Below, piece after piece: positions 17,475 to 26,833 of a stretch of DNA of 64,000 nucleotides. The position numbers and the translations under genes are program-made. Each line of letters opens with the position of its first letter. The stretch's first letter is position 1. Below the pieces are notes generated by a model. That model was given only the letters and a program-made list of their open reading frames with translations. It searched no databases and was not told the DNA's origin. The DNA is from Luteimicrobium xylanilyticum (GTDB lineage: Bacteria; Actinomycetota; Actinomycetes; Actinomycetales; Cellulomonadaceae), in NCBI RefSeq assembly GCF_009429125.1, contig NZ_CP045529.1, positions 558,001 to 622,000 on the forward strand, read 5' to 3'.

Positions 17475-18182
17475 TCAGCCCGCGCGGACCTGGAAGACCC
17501 GGCCGTCGGGGTCGGCCAGCACGACGACGCCGTCCGCCGCGCCGGGTGCCGCGGCGAGACGCGTCGCCCCGAGCGCGAGCAGGCGGTCGACTGCAGCGTC
17601 GAGGTCGGTCGTCACCAGCTCGAGGCGCTGCCGCTGCGGCGGCGCGTCCGGGTCGACGGGCTCGCCGCCCCACGAGACCTTGGTGCCGCCGTCGGGCGAC
17701 TGGACGGCCGTCTCCTCGTCCCGGTCCCAGACGAGCGGCCAGCCGAGGGCCTCGCTCCAGAACAGTCCGACGGCGCGCGTCCCGCGGCAGGTCACCTCGC
17801 CGAGGAACCCCGTGCCTTCGAGGAAGGCGTTCCCGGGCTCGATGACGCAGAGCTCGTTGCCACCGGGGTCGGCCAGGACGACGTGCGATTCCTCCGGGAG
17901 CTGCCCGACGTCGACGTGCGTGCCGCCGAGCTCGAGCGCCCGGGCGACGGTCGCCTCCTGGTCGCCGGGGCTCGTGCTCGTCAGGTGCAGGTGGACGGGG
18001 TTCTGCGCGACCTTCGGCTCGGTGCTGGGCACGAAGCGGAGCCCGAGCTGCGTGCCCTCGCCCGGCACGAGCGTCCCGCCGGGCTCGACGACGGCCGCTC
18101 GCCCGAGCAGTCCGGCCCAGAACGCGGCGGGCACGGCCGGGTCCGGTGCGTCGAGCTGGAGGGCGACGAGGCGCAGGTCCAT
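17475..18182 (-). CDS. VOC (glyoxalase/bleomycin resistance) family protein
   Basis: 235 aa made of two vicinal-oxygen-chelate half-domains. The first runs from LVALQLDAPDPAVPAAFWAG to HVVLADPGGNELCVIEPG; the second from RAVGLFWSEALGWPLVWD to LADPDGRVFQVRAG. The Glu-containing GGNELCV segment is a typical metal ligand position. It is a fused two-domain form common in actinobacteria; the substrate is unknown. GTG 18191 in the same frame is an alternative start. It lies between the amidohydrolase and the aminopeptidase on the same strand. Confidence 0.82.
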   Translation of the reverse strand: MDLRLVALQLDAPDPAVPAAFWAGLLGRAAVVEPGGTLVPGEGTQLGLRFVPSTEPKVAQNPVHLHLTSTSPGDQEATVARALELGGTHVDVGQLPEESHVVLADPGGNELCVIEPGNAFLEGTGFLGEVTCRGTRAVGLFWSEALGWPLVWDRDEETAVQSPDGGTKVSWGGEPVDPDAPPQRQRLELVTTDLDAAVDRLLALGATRLAAAPGAADGVVVLADPDGRVFQVRAG

Positions 18183-18224
18183 CTCCCGCACGCTACGCGC
18201 GGCCCGCGCGCTCGCCCAGAGGTT

Positions 18225-19592
18225 TCAGGACGGCGTGACGTCGAGCGCCGCGCGCATGGCGCGGCTCAGGTACCAGGGGTCGGCGGCGGCGCACAGCTCG
18301 CGTGCCGAGTGCATCGACAGGATTGCTGCACCGACGTCGACGGTGCGGATGCCGAGCCGGGTCGCGGTGATCGGCCCGATCGTCGAGCCGCACGGCACCG
18401 CGTTGTTCGACACGAACGCCTGGCTCGGTACCCCCGCCGTCCGGCACGCGTCCTCCCACAGCGCGGACCCGACGGCGTCGGACGCGTAGCGCTGGTTGGC
18501 GTTGAGCTTGAGGATCGGCCCGCCGCCGGCCACGGGGTGGTTGGCGGGGTCGTGCCGCTCCGGGTAGTTGGGGTGGACGGCGTGCCCGACGTCGCTCGAC
18601 ACGCACCAGGACGCGGCCATCGCCCGGTGGCGGTCCTCGGTCGTGGCGCCGAGGCCTGCGTAGACCCGGTCGAGGACGTCCGCGAGGAACGGACCCGCAG
18701 CGCCCGACCGCGACGCGGACCCGAGCTCCTCGTGGTCGAACGCCGCGACCATCCGGATCCGTGGCGCGTCACTGTCGGCGCCGTTGGCGTCTCCGTCGGC
18801 GGAGGTGAGCAGCGCGGTGAGCGCCGCGTGCGTGGAGAGCAGGTTGTCGAGGCGCCCGGACGCGAACAGGCCCCCCCGCGCCCCGAACCGGCGCGGCGGC
18901 TGGGTGTCCGCGACGACGACGTCGAACCCGTCGACCGCGTCCGGCGTCACGTCCGCGGCCTCGGCGAGCGCCAGCACGACGTCGGCCTCGGGGTCGGCCC
19001 CGGGGACGCCGGGCGTCGCGAGCCCCCAGACGGGCTGGGTGTGGCGCTGCTTGTCGAGCGCGAGTCCGTCGTTGACGGCGCGGTCGAGGTGGATGGCGAG
19101 CTGCGGGACCCGCAGCAGCGGACCGGTACGCACGAGGTGCTCGGTGACCGTGCCGTCGGCGCCGCGCACCGCGACCCGGCCGGCGAGCTCGAGCTCACGG
19201 TCGAGCCAGGAGTTCAGCAGCGGGCCGCCGTACACCTCGACGCCGGCCTGCAGCCAGCCGTGCGCGGTCGTCGTGGGGCGGGGCTTGAGCTTGAAGCCGG
19301 GGGAGTCGGTGTGGGTGCCGATCACCGTGACGGGCGTGGTCGGCGCGGCTCCTGCGGGCACGGTCCAGGCGATCGCGGCGCCGTCGCGCACGACGACGTA
19401 GCGCCCGCCCGCCGCCGGGTCCGGCCAGGCGTCGCTCTCCGCCAGCCGCACGAACCCGGCGGCCTCGGCGCGCCGGGCGACCTCCTCGGCGGCGTGGTAC
19501 GACGACGGGGACGCGCTCACGAACGCGGCGAGGTCGTCGAGGTGGGCGGTGGCGTCGGGGCTCAGGACGGTGGGGGCGGGGCTGTCGGGCAC
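18225..19592 (-). CDS. apeB: M18 family aminopeptidase
   Basis: A 455-aa cytoplasmic di-zinc aminopeptidase of the aspartyl-aminopeptidase (ApeB/LAP4) family. Metal and catalytic signatures in order: GTHTDSPGFKLKP, GRLDNLLSTHAAL, FDHEELGSASRSGA (two consecutive Glu), SSDVGHAVHPNYPERHD, and the final MHSARE. PILKLNANQRYASDA is also typical. Length fits the family. The start is GTG 19592 with GGAGG 8 nt upstream; no in-frame start lies closer to the first conserved helix (LDDLAAFVSASPSSYHA). It releases N-terminal residues from peptides. Confidence 0.93.
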   Translation of the reverse strand: MPDSPAPTVLSPDATAHLDDLAAFVSASPSSYHAAEEVARRAEAAGFVRLAESDAWPDPAAGGRYVVVRDGAAIAWTVPAGAAPTTPVTVIGTHTDSPGFKLKPRPTTTAHGWLQAGVEVYGGPLLNSWLDRELELAGRVAVRGADGTVTEHLVRTGPLLRVPQLAIHLDRAVNDGLALDKQRHTQPVWGLATPGVPGADPEADVVLALAEAADVTPDAVDGFDVVVADTQPPRRFGARGGLFASGRLDNLLSTHAALTALLTSADGDANGADSDAPRIRMVAAFDHEELGSASRSGAAGPFLADVLDRVYAGLGATTEDRHRAMAASWCVSSDVGHAVHPNYPERHDPANHPVAGGGPILKLNANQRYASDAVGSALWEDACRTAGVPSQAFVSNNAVPCGSTIGPITATRLGIRTVDVGAAILSMHSARELCAAADPWYLSRAMRAALDVTPS

Positions 19593-19618
19593 CCCCTGAT
19601 CCTCCCACTCCGACGTGG

Positions 19619-20644
19619 TCAGCCGGCCTGCGTGCGCGCGTCGGCAGGTGTCACCGTGAGCGTCACGGGGGCGCTGAGGGCCGTGTACACCGTCCCGTAC
19701 GGCCAGTCGGCGCGGTCCTGGTACGACTCGACGGCGACCACCCGGTAGGTCCCGGGCCCGAGGTGCCCGCCGGCGTCGCAGGCCGGGAAGCGCAGGGCCG
19801 CGTCGACGAGCAGCCGGCCGGTGCCGCTCCCCGTCCGGGCCAGGGACAGGTCGCCCTGGCCGACGGCGGCGACCCGGCCGTCGTGGGAGCCGACGACCAC
19901 GATCTGCGGCATCCCGACCAGGGCCACGTGCGACCGGACGACGTCGCCCTCGGCGAAGCTCACCGTGCCGGTCCAGAGCCCGCCCGGGGCGATCCGGGCC
20001 GTCGCGGTGCGCAGCGCCACGGTGATCGCGCCGGTCGACCTGGCGCGCACGTCGAGGTGTTCCCCGCACACGACTGTCGTGCGGCGCGGATACGCCGGCA
20101 TCGCGGCGGGGGCAGCGGAGTCCTCCGCCACGGTCGCGGTCGGCACGGGGGAGCCGTGTCCCGGCCCGTACCCGGCACCCCAGACGAGCCCCGCGACGAG
20201 CGCCACGCCCGCGCCGGCGGCCGCGACGCCCACGATCCTCCGCCGCCCCGTCCGCCGACGTCGCTCGGCCGCGACCCGCGGCTCGACCGAGGCGACGACG
20301 TCGGACGGTGCCGGACGTGCCGCGTCCGGCTCGTCCGGGACGGCGTCGGCGCCTCCGGGCCGAGCCGTCAGCTCGTCCGCGACGGCCGACTCGAGGTCGT
20401 CGAGGGCGGCGTCGTCGTCGATCACGACCACCGCCTGCGCGCCGCGGACCGCACCGTCGCCCGGACGCACCGGCCGGTACGCGACGAAGACCCTCACGAG
20501 CGCTTCGACGAGCGCGGTCTCGGCCCCGTCCGGGTGGTCCGCGGCGTCCGACGCCCGCTCGGCGAGCGCCCACAGCCGCACGCCCCGCCGGTCGAGCAGG
20601 GTGCGCAGGTCTTGCCGCCACGCCTCGTCCTGCCATCGAGCCAT
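19619..20644 (-). CDS. Membrane protein with sigma-region-2-like N terminus and one ectodomain repeat (paralogue 1)
   Basis: 341 aa, unknown function. Residues 9-60 (DLRTLLDRRGVRLWALAERA, then ALVEALVRVFVAYRP) resemble the first helices of actinobacterial SigE-type sigma factors, but the rest of a sigma factor is absent. An acidic/basic linker leads to one TM helix (about 138-158, IVGVAAAGAGVALVAGLVWG). The outer domain has a Cys in VVCGEHL and another in FPACDAGGHLGPGTYR. Two longer paralogues lie at 25355 and 26834. GGAGG 4 nt before ATG fixes the start. It may be a membrane signalling or anti-sigma-like protein; that is inference. Confidence 0.7.
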   Translation of the reverse strand: MARWQDEAWRQDLRTLLDRRGVRLWALAERASDAADHPDGAETALVEALVRVFVAYRPVRPGDGAVRGAQAVVVIDDDAALDDLESAVADELTARPGGADAVPDEPDAARPAPSDVVASVEPRVAAERRRRTGRRRIVGVAAAGAGVALVAGLVWGAGYGPGHGSPVPTATVAEDSAAPAAMPAYPRRTTVVCGEHLDVRARSTGAITVALRTATARIAPGGLWTGTVSFAEGDVVRSHVALVGMPQIVVVGSHDGRVAAVGQGDLSLARTGSGTGRLLVDAALRFPACDAGGHLGPGTYRVVAVESYQDRADWPYGTVYTALSAPVTLTVTPADARTQAG

Positions 20645-20867
20645 CGCGCCTCCACGACCGTCCGCACCCCGGGGCGCTGGACGGCGCCTCCCGTGGTCCG
20701 ACGACGTGGGCCGCCCGGCGGTTCCCCGGGCGGTCCGTCTGGGTCCGAGCCTACTGAGCCGGGCCGCGCGGGGCGCAGCGACGGAGGGTGATCGCCAGCT
20801 CCGACTCCCAAGCCCTCATGCGTCCCCTTCGGTGATCCGTCCGCGACGGTCGTCGCGGCGTACGTGC

Positions 20868-22001
20868 ATGGTGACGGACGACGGGCCGAGATCGTTGGGG
20901 CGTGTCACGATCGTCCTCGTGCCGGGGGTGAGGACGTGGTGGCTGGCGGTAGCGCTGGGTGGTGCCGCTGCCGCGCTCGGCGTCGGAGGCTGGCGTGCGC
21001 GGCGCAGCGCGGTCGGCGGTGTCCTCGCGGCGTCCGCGGTCCTCGCGTGCGGGGCGGGCGTGGCCCTCGGCTGGGGGGCGGCGACGGGTTACGTGCCGGA
21101 CGCCCACGCCGTCGCGCTCCTGCTGCGGTCGCGTCTCCCGATGCCGGCGGCGCTGCCGGAGGGAAGCCAGGCGGAGCCGCCGCACCCGACCTCCGCGACG
21201 CGCGGCGCGACCTGGCGGGTGCGCATCCCTGCCACGGCGAGCGGCGTGGGCGACCGGTACGCGTGGGTCCACGTGCCCCCGGGGTACGACCAGGAGCCAG
21301 GCCGACGCTACCCGGTGGTGTACCTGTGGCACGGGTCGCCCGGGACGGGTGCCGACTGGTTCGCGGCGGGTGAGGTCGACCGCACGGTCGACGCGCTCGT
21401 GGCGGGCGACCGGCTCGCCGCGACGATCGTGGTCGCGCCCGACCTGGGGCTGGGCCTCGACCAGGAGCCGCTCGACCGCCCGGGCGGCGCGCAGCTCGCG
21501 ACGTTCGCGACCCGGGACGTGGTGGGCTGGGCGGACGACCACCTGCGGACGGTGCCGGACGCCGGCCACCGTGTGCTCGGCGGGATGTCCGCCGGGGCGT
21601 ACGGGGCGCTGGTGGTGGGGGTGCAGCGCCCGGACCTGTTCGGGGCGGTGGTCGGCGTCCTGCCCTACGAGCGACCGAGCGAGGACGACCTGAGGCAGGG
21701 TGCCGCCGGCGGGGCGCCGTCGACACCGGCCGCGGCGATCGACGCCGCGCACGACGCAGGTCTGGACCCGGTCCCCGTGTACCTCGTCGCGGCGTCCAAG
21801 GACGACCCGGACGCCGCCCGCGCCCTCGGCAGGACGCTGCGTGCAGCCCACCACGACGTCCGCGCCCTGGTGCGGCCGGGGCACCACGACTGGAGGTTCG
21901 CGCGGGAGCAGGTCGGGCCGGGGCTGGTGTGGGCGGAGCAGGCGCTCGGCCTGGCGCCGTCGCCGGTCAGCGCGCCGCGGGACGCACGAAGGGGAACGTG
22001 A
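20868..22001 (+). CDS. Membrane-anchored alpha/beta hydrolase (esterase D / mycolyltransferase-like)
   Basis: About 377 aa. The N-terminal 75 residues contain two or three hydrophobic segments (WWLAVALGGAAAALGVGG, VLAASAVLACGAGVALGWGA). The outer catalytic domain has RRYPVVYLWHGSPGTGADWF, the nucleophile elbow GGMSAGAYGAL and a terminal His in RPGHHDWRFAREQ, matching the esterase/antigen-85-like family. The substrate could be a cell-envelope ester. The start is uncertain (ATG 20868 or GTG 20919; neither has a good ribosome site). Its 3' end overlaps the convergent lysX by 35 bp. Confidence 0.78.
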   Translation: MVTDDGPRSLGRVTIVLVPGVRTWWLAVALGGAAAALGVGGWRARRSAVGGVLAASAVLACGAGVALGWGAATGYVPDAHAVALLLRSRLPMPAALPEGSQAEPPHPTSATRGATWRVRIPATASGVGDRYAWVHVPPGYDQEPGRRYPVVYLWHGSPGTGADWFAAGEVDRTVDALVAGDRLAATIVVAPDLGLGLDQEPLDRPGGAQLATFATRDVVGWADDHLRTVPDAGHRVLGGMSAGAYGALVVGVQRPDLFGAVVGVLPYERPSEDDLRQGAAGGAPSTPAAAIDAAHDAGLDPVPVYLVAASKDDPDAARALGRTLRAAHHDVRALVRPGHHDWRFAREQVGPGLVWAEQALGLAPSPVSAPRDARRGT

Positions 22002-25000
22002 GGGTCTCCCGGATCGAACGGTCGAGCAGGAGCATGCACAGGCGGTCCACCCCGAGCCCGAGCCCGCCGGTGGGTGGCATCCCGAACTCGAGCGCCGTGA
22101 GGAAGTCCTCGTCGACCTGCATCGCCTCGACGTCGCCCCCGGCGGCGAGCAACGACTGCCGCTCGAGCCGGTCCCTCTGGTCGAGCGGGTCCGTGAGTTC
22201 GGTGTACGCGGTGCCGAGCTCCATCCCGGCCGCGACCAGGTCCCAGCGTTCCGCCAGGCGCGGGTCGGCCCGGTGGGCGCGGGTCAGGGGCGACGTCTCG
22301 ACGGGGAAGTCCGTGTAGAAGGTCGGCTCGACGGTCGCCGGCTCGACGAGCTCCTCGTAGAGCTCGGTGACGAGCTGTCCCGGCGTCGTCCCGTCCGGTA
22401 CCTGGACGTGGTGGCGCGCGCCCAGCTCGCGCAGGGTCGTCGCGTCGGTGTCCGGGGTGACGCGGACGCCGACGGCGCGCGAGACCGCTTCGTGCACCGT
22501 CACGACCGGCCAGTCGCCGTCGAGGCGGACGACGTCGTCGCCGCGGCGTGCGACGGGCTCGCCGTGCGCGGCGACGGCCGCCGCGAGGACGAGGTCGCGG
22601 GCGAGGGCGCGCATGGTCGTGTAGTCGCCGTGGGACTCGTACGCCTCGAGGGAGGTGAACTCCGGGTTGTGCGTGGCGTCCGCGCCCTCGTTGCGGAAGT
22701 TGCGGCCGATCTCGAACACGCGCCCGACGCCGCCCACGCAGAGCCGCTTGAGGTAGAGCTCGGGCGCGATCCGAAGGGCGAGGTCGGCGTCGTAGGCGTT
22801 GATGTGGGTGACGAACGGCCGTGCGTTCGCCCCGCCGTGCGTCCGTTGGAGCACCGGGGTCTCGACCTCGACGAACCGGCGTGCGTGCAGGGTGTCGCGG
22901 AGCGCCCGGACGATCGCCGACCGGGCCTCCAGGTCGGCGGCGGCGAGGTCGTCGAGCGCGAGGTGCTGGTGGCGCAGCCGGACCCGCGCCTCGTCGCCGA
23001 GCGCGCGGGCGGGAGGTCGGAGCGCCTTGGCGGCCATCGTCCAGGACGTCGCGTGCACCGTCGGCTCTCCGGTGCGGGACCGCACGAGGTGGCCGGTGAC
23101 CGCGACGTGGTCGGCGAGGTCGACGGTCCGGCGCCAGAGCGCGGTCCCCGCGGGCCGGTCGGCGGTGAACATCACCTGGAGCTCGCTCGTCCGTTCGCGG
23201 AGCACCGCGAACAGGACCCCTCCGTGGTCGCGGACGCGGACCACGCGTCCGGTGACCGAGACCGGTGCACCGAGCGGGAGGGACCCGTCGTCGAGCACGT
23301 GGAGCACGTCGTCCAGGGCGTGGGTGCGGGTCACCGTCGCCGGGTAGGGGTCGACGCCCTCCCGCCGCAGCTCCCGGAGCGCCGTCCTGCGGGAGGCCTC
23401 CTGGTCGGTGAGCCGCCGTTCGGAGGGGCGCGGGGCCCCGAGCTCGTTCTCGAGGGCACGCACGGCCGCGGCGCGAGCGGGCTGCGGGGCCGGGCGAGGC
23501 TCCTCGCCTCCGCGCCACGCCGGTCGGCCCGCCAGGAAGGGCAGCGCCGGGGCGGCGGGGAGGAAGCCCTCGGCCTGGGCGGCCGCGTAGGAGATGAGAG
23601 TGATCTGCGCTGCGGTGTCGTAGCACCAGTAGCGCGTGCGCCACTCGGGCAGGTACTTCTCGTTGGCCCGGTACAGCGAGTCGAGCTGCCAGCGTCGTGA
23701 CGCCAGGAGTAGCGCCGCACGCTGGAGCTTCTCCCGCGGCGTGGCCCCGAGCCGCGCACCCTGGGCGAGCGGCTCGCGGAACATCGCGAAGTTGAGCGAG
23801 ACGCGGCCGCCTCGGCGCGCGGCCTGGTGCTCCACCAGTCGCACGACCATGAGCTCGGTGACCCCGCCGACGGCCTCGGGTGCGCGGCGCATGACGTCGA
23901 GCGAGAGTCCGCGCGCGCCCCACGGCACGAAGGTCAGCAGCCCGGCGGTCGCGCCGGTGCCGTCGTGCGCGGTGACGACGACGACCCTGCCGTCGCGCGC
24001 GTCGCCGAACCGGCCGAGGGACATCGAGAAGCCTCGCTCGACCTCGCCGTCGCGCCACGAGTCGGCGAGCCTGCCGAGCTCCGCGAGCTCGGCCTCGGGC
24101 ACGTCCGCCTGGCGGCGGACGAGCACGTGGTACCCGGCCTGCTCCGCGTGCCGCACGGCTCGCCGCACGCCCGCCAGCGCCCGCCCGTCGGGGTGGAACG
24201 ACGCCGGGTCGAGCACCGCCTCGTCCCCGAGACCGAGGACGTGCAGCCCGGCGTCCGCGTAGGCCCGGGCACCCTGCTCGCTCGCGGACAGCACGGCGGG
24301 CGCCCAGCCGCGGGACCGCGCGAGCTCGAGCCACTCCCGGACCGCGGCGGGCCACCGGTCGGGGTCGCCGAGGGGGTCGCCGGCCGCCAGACAGACCCCC
24401 GACACGACCCGGTAGGACACGGCCGCGCTCCGCCCGGGTGCCCAGACGACGGCGCGGTCGTCGCGGGTCGCGAAGTAGCCGAGGGAGTCGGCGGCGTCGA
24501 GGCGCGTCGTGAGCAGGAGGCGGCGGACGTCGAGCTCGTCCTCGGGGCCGAGCCCGCGGTCGTGCGGCGCCGAGCGCAGGAAGACGGCGATCGCGGCGAG
24601 CAGGGCGCCGGCGGCGAGGAGTCCGGCGAGCTGGCCGACCCAGGCGGGGCCCGGGTCGAGAGGCAGGTCGACGGGGTGCAGGGCCGTCGACGCGAGCAGC
24701 TGACGAAGGCCCGTGTCGCGGACACGGTCGACGCCGTGCGGGACGGCCTGGAGGATCCCCCGCGACAGGGCGGCAGCGGCCACGAGCCCGCCCACGAGGA
24801 CCGCGCCCGCGCGCCACCAGGACCCGCGGGCGAGCGGGGCGGGGAACGCGGAGCGCGCACGGACGAGCAGCGTCGTGGCGAGGGCGCCGACGACCCCGGC
24901 GGCGAGCGCCGCGGGGACCTGGACGTGCGCCTGTGCGAGCAGGGCGCGTCCGTCCGGCGTGCTCCACAGCGCGACCGAGACACCCGCGACGACGACCGCG

Positions 25001-25266
25001 GGAAGCTGCCAGACGAGGACGACGAACCACAGCGCCGCGCGCTTCCGGCTGAGGAAGCCGCTCGTCACCAGCGCGATCAGGACGGCGTGGAAGGCGCTGG
25101 GCCGGACCGGGACGCCCGTGACGCGCAGGGCCGCGTCGACGTCGCGCACGAGGTGCGGCGCGGCCCACACGAGCGGGATCGAGACGACGCTCCAGGCCAG
25201 GAGGCACTGCAGGACGCGCCCCGCGTGCGCGGCGACGTCCTCGGGGTCGAGCGCACGGGGAAGCAC
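21967..25266 (-). CDS. lysX: Bifunctional lysylphosphatidylglycerol synthetase / lysine-tRNA ligase
   Basis: A 1099-aa two-part enzyme. The N-terminal part (about 1-570) is MprF-like: five to seven membrane helices followed by a DUF2156 transferase domain (DDELDVRRLLLTTRLDAADS, SLGYFATRDDRAVVWAPGR). The C-terminal part (about 600-1099) is a class II lysyl-tRNA synthetase with an OB fold, motif 2 GRNFRNEGADATHNPEF and motif 3 GLGLGVDRLCMLLLDRS. LysX-type proteins charge tRNA-Lys and transfer lysine to phosphatidylglycerol, giving resistance to cationic peptides. GTG 25266 has no obvious ribosome site but is the first start before the membrane part. Confidence 0.95.
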   Translation of the reverse strand: MLPRALDPEDVAAHAGRVLQCLLAWSVVSIPLVWAAPHLVRDVDAALRVTGVPVRPSAFHAVLIALVTSGFLSRKRAALWFVVLVWQLPAVVVAGVSVALWSTPDGRALLAQAHVQVPAALAAGVVGALATTLLVRARSAFPAPLARGSWWRAGAVLVGGLVAAAALSRGILQAVPHGVDRVRDTGLRQLLASTALHPVDLPLDPGPAWVGQLAGLLAAGALLAAIAVFLRSAPHDRGLGPEDELDVRRLLLTTRLDAADSLGYFATRDDRAVVWAPGRSAAVSYRVVSGVCLAAGDPLGDPDRWPAAVREWLELARSRGWAPAVLSASEQGARAYADAGLHVLGLGDEAVLDPASFHPDGRALAGVRRAVRHAEQAGYHVLVRRQADVPEAELAELGRLADSWRDGEVERGFSMSLGRFGDARDGRVVVVTAHDGTGATAGLLTFVPWGARGLSLDVMRRAPEAVGGVTELMVVRLVEHQAARRGGRVSLNFAMFREPLAQGARLGATPREKLQRAALLLASRRWQLDSLYRANEKYLPEWRTRYWCYDTAAQITLISYAAAQAEGFLPAAPALPFLAGRPAWRGGEEPRPAPQPARAAAVRALENELGAPRPSERRLTDQEASRRTALRELRREGVDPYPATVTRTHALDDVLHVLDDGSLPLGAPVSVTGRVVRVRDHGGVLFAVLRERTSELQVMFTADRPAGTALWRRTVDLADHVAVTGHLVRSRTGEPTVHATSWTMAAKALRPPARALGDEARVRLRHQHLALDDLAAADLEARSAIVRALRDTLHARRFVEVETPVLQRTHGGANARPFVTHINAYDADLALRIAPELYLKRLCVGGVGRVFEIGRNFRNEGADATHNPEFTSLEAYESHGDYTTMRALARDLVLAAAVAAHGEPVARRGDDVVRLDGDWPVVTVHEAVSRAVGVRVTPDTDATTLRELGARHHVQVPDGTTPGQLVTELYEELVEPATVEPTFYTDFPVETSPLTRAHRADPRLAERWDLVAAGMELGTAYTELTDPLDQRDRLERQSLLAAGGDVEAMQVDEDFLTALEFGMPPTGGLGLGVDRLCMLLLDRSIRETLTFPFVRPAAR

Positions 25267-25290
25267 GGCGGCATGCTACGCGGCGCGGAT

Positions 25291-25338
25291 CCCGGGAGCC
25301 CGGGAACCCGGGAGCCCGGGAACCCGGGAACCCGGGAG
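25291..25338. repeat. Six tandem 8-bp CCCGGGAR units
   Basis: Perfect head-to-tail octamers CCCGGGAG/CCCGGGAA (order G,A,G,A,A,G), 48 bp in total, each holding the palindrome CCCGGG. They lie between the start codon of lysX and the stop of the preceding gene, so both the lysX leader and any read-through transcript contain them. Such an array is prone to slippage and folds into alternative hairpins. Confidence 0.9.
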
Positions 25339-25354
25339 CACGGTCGGGCTCCGT

Positions 25355-26794
25355 TCAGCGGAGCGCCGCCGTCCCGTCGCGACGGATCACGATGTCGTTG
25401 CCCCGCCAGTCGTCGACGACCCACCGGTCGGGGTCCGAGGCGTCCGTCGCGGGGACACGCGTGTACACGAGCGCCTGGTAGGTGCCCGGTGGCAGGTGCC
25501 CGGGCTTCGTACCGTCCGCGCTGCCGGTGCAGTAGTCGGTGGTGTCCCACGGGCGGGCGGCGACACGAACGAGCTTGCCCTTGCCCACGGTCACGGTGTG
25601 CGTCGCCCGCTCGTCCGGCCCGACCCCCACGATCCGCCCGTGCTGGACCCAGGCGACGACGGCGCGCCGCGGCAGCTCGAGCGTGCGCGCCCGACGCGAC
25701 CCGTTCCTCAGCAGGACCGCGAAGCCGTCGTCGTAGACGGCACCGCCGGCCTGGTCGATCCGCTCGGGCGCCAACGCCCCGGCGCGCACCACGAACTCGT
25801 CGGCCTTCTCGCCGCACGCGAGCGGCGAGCCAGCGAGCCACGCCGGCTGGTCGCCCTCGGGGACGGTCGAGAGGACGGTGAGGCCGGCGGCCCCGGAGAG
25901 CACGTGGGCGGAGCCGTCGGTCGCGAACAGGTGCGCCTGGTACCTGCCGGGGGCGAGCGCACCACCGTCGCACGCCGCGAACCGGACCGCGACGTAGGCC
26001 GGCGAACCCGCCACCAGGTCCGAGAAGCTCGCTGGAGGGTCACCCGCGGTCGCCGAGCCGGGGACGTCGACGCCCAGCGCCACGACCTTGCCGTCACGGG
26101 TCAGCACGACCTCCGGGGTGAGGGAGTCGAGGGTGCCGCGCACCGCGGCGTTCACGTCACCGTCGGCCTCGAAAGCGGCGTCCCAGGTCTGGTCGGCGAC
26201 GATCTCGCTCTCGTCCGCCCACGTGCGGTCGTACCGGACCCGGAGCGCCGACTTCCCCTTCGGCAGGTTCGAGCCGCACGCCCCGGCGTAGGGGGTCGCC
26301 GTCGGTGAGGGCGCAGGTGTGGGCGACCGGTCCCACGGCCGCGCGGCGAAGGCGGTGGTCGCCAGCGCGGCCACGACGACGACGGCGGCCGACCCGACGA
26401 GCGCGCGTCGCCGCCCGCGGCTCCGGGCTGCGCGGACGTGGGCGACGACCTCCGGGACGCGAGCCGTGAGCGCCTCGGAGGCGCCGTCGTCGGGCGGGGG
26501 AGCCGGCGTCGCCGTCGCGGGCGGGCGACCCGCGGGAGCGAGGCGGTCCTGCGCGCCCGTCACGCGCGCGGCGAGGGCGTCGAGCTCGTCGTCGTCGACG
26601 AGCCGCACGCTGCCGTGCTCCCCGGTCGTCCGGCGCCCGCCGCGTCGGAACGCGGCTTCGAGCGCACGGACGGTGAGCTCGACGGCACGGTCCGGTCCGT
26701 CGTCCTCCGCCGGTTCCAGCAACATCCGTGCGTGCTCCACCAGGGCCGCGCCCCGGTGCTCGACGACGGCCCGCAGGTCGTCCTCCCACTGTGC
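25355..26794 (-). CDS. Membrane protein with sigma-region-2-like N terminus and two ectodomain repeats (paralogue 2)
   Basis: 479 aa from TTG 26794, which has AGGGGG upstream and aligns with the starts of its paralogues. Residues 4-50 (DLRAVVEHRGAALVEHARML ... AVELTVRALEAAFRRG) resemble sigma-70 region 2 of SigE-type factors. An acidic linker (SVRLVDDDELDALAARV) leads to one TM helix (about 129-150, ALVGSAAVVVVAALATTAFA). The ectodomain has two related units, each with CG near the start, a G[RK]VVxxG strand, and a Cys before a LxPGxYxA motif (ALAPGRYQAHLF; HLPPGTYQALVY). The function is unknown. Confidence 0.72.
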   Translation of the reverse strand, partial: AQWEDDLRAVVEHRGAALVEHARMLLEPAEDDGPDRAVELTVRALEAAFRRGGRRTTGEHGSVRLVDDDELDALAARVTGAQDRLAPAGRPPATATPAPPPDDGASEALTARVPEVVAHVRAARSRGRRRALVGSAAVVVVAALATTAFAARPWDRSPTPAPSPTATPYAGACGSNLPKGKSALRVRYDRTWADESEIVADQTWDAAFEADGDVNAAVRGTLDSLTPEVVLTRDGKVVALGVDVPGSATAGDPPASFSDLVAGSPAYVAVRFAACDGGALAPGRYQAHLFATDGSAHVLSGAAGLTVLSTVPEGDQPAWLAGSPLACGEKADEFVVRAGALAPERIDQAGGAVYDDGFAVLLRNGSRRARTLELPRRAVVAWVQHGRIVGVGPDERATHTVTVGKGKLVRVAARPWDTTDYCTGSADGTKPGHLPPGTYQALVYTRVPATDASDPDRWVVDDWRGNDIVIRRDGTAALR

Positions 26795-26833
26795 CAACGT
26801 GTCCCCCTGCTGGTGTCGTGACGACCCGATCAT

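Noticed and set aside
20711-20733. 8-bp hairpin upstream of sigma-like paralogue 1 as a riboswitch or attenuator
   Set aside because: The stem is short for such a GC-rich sequence; no conserved RNA family features or leader peptide were seen.
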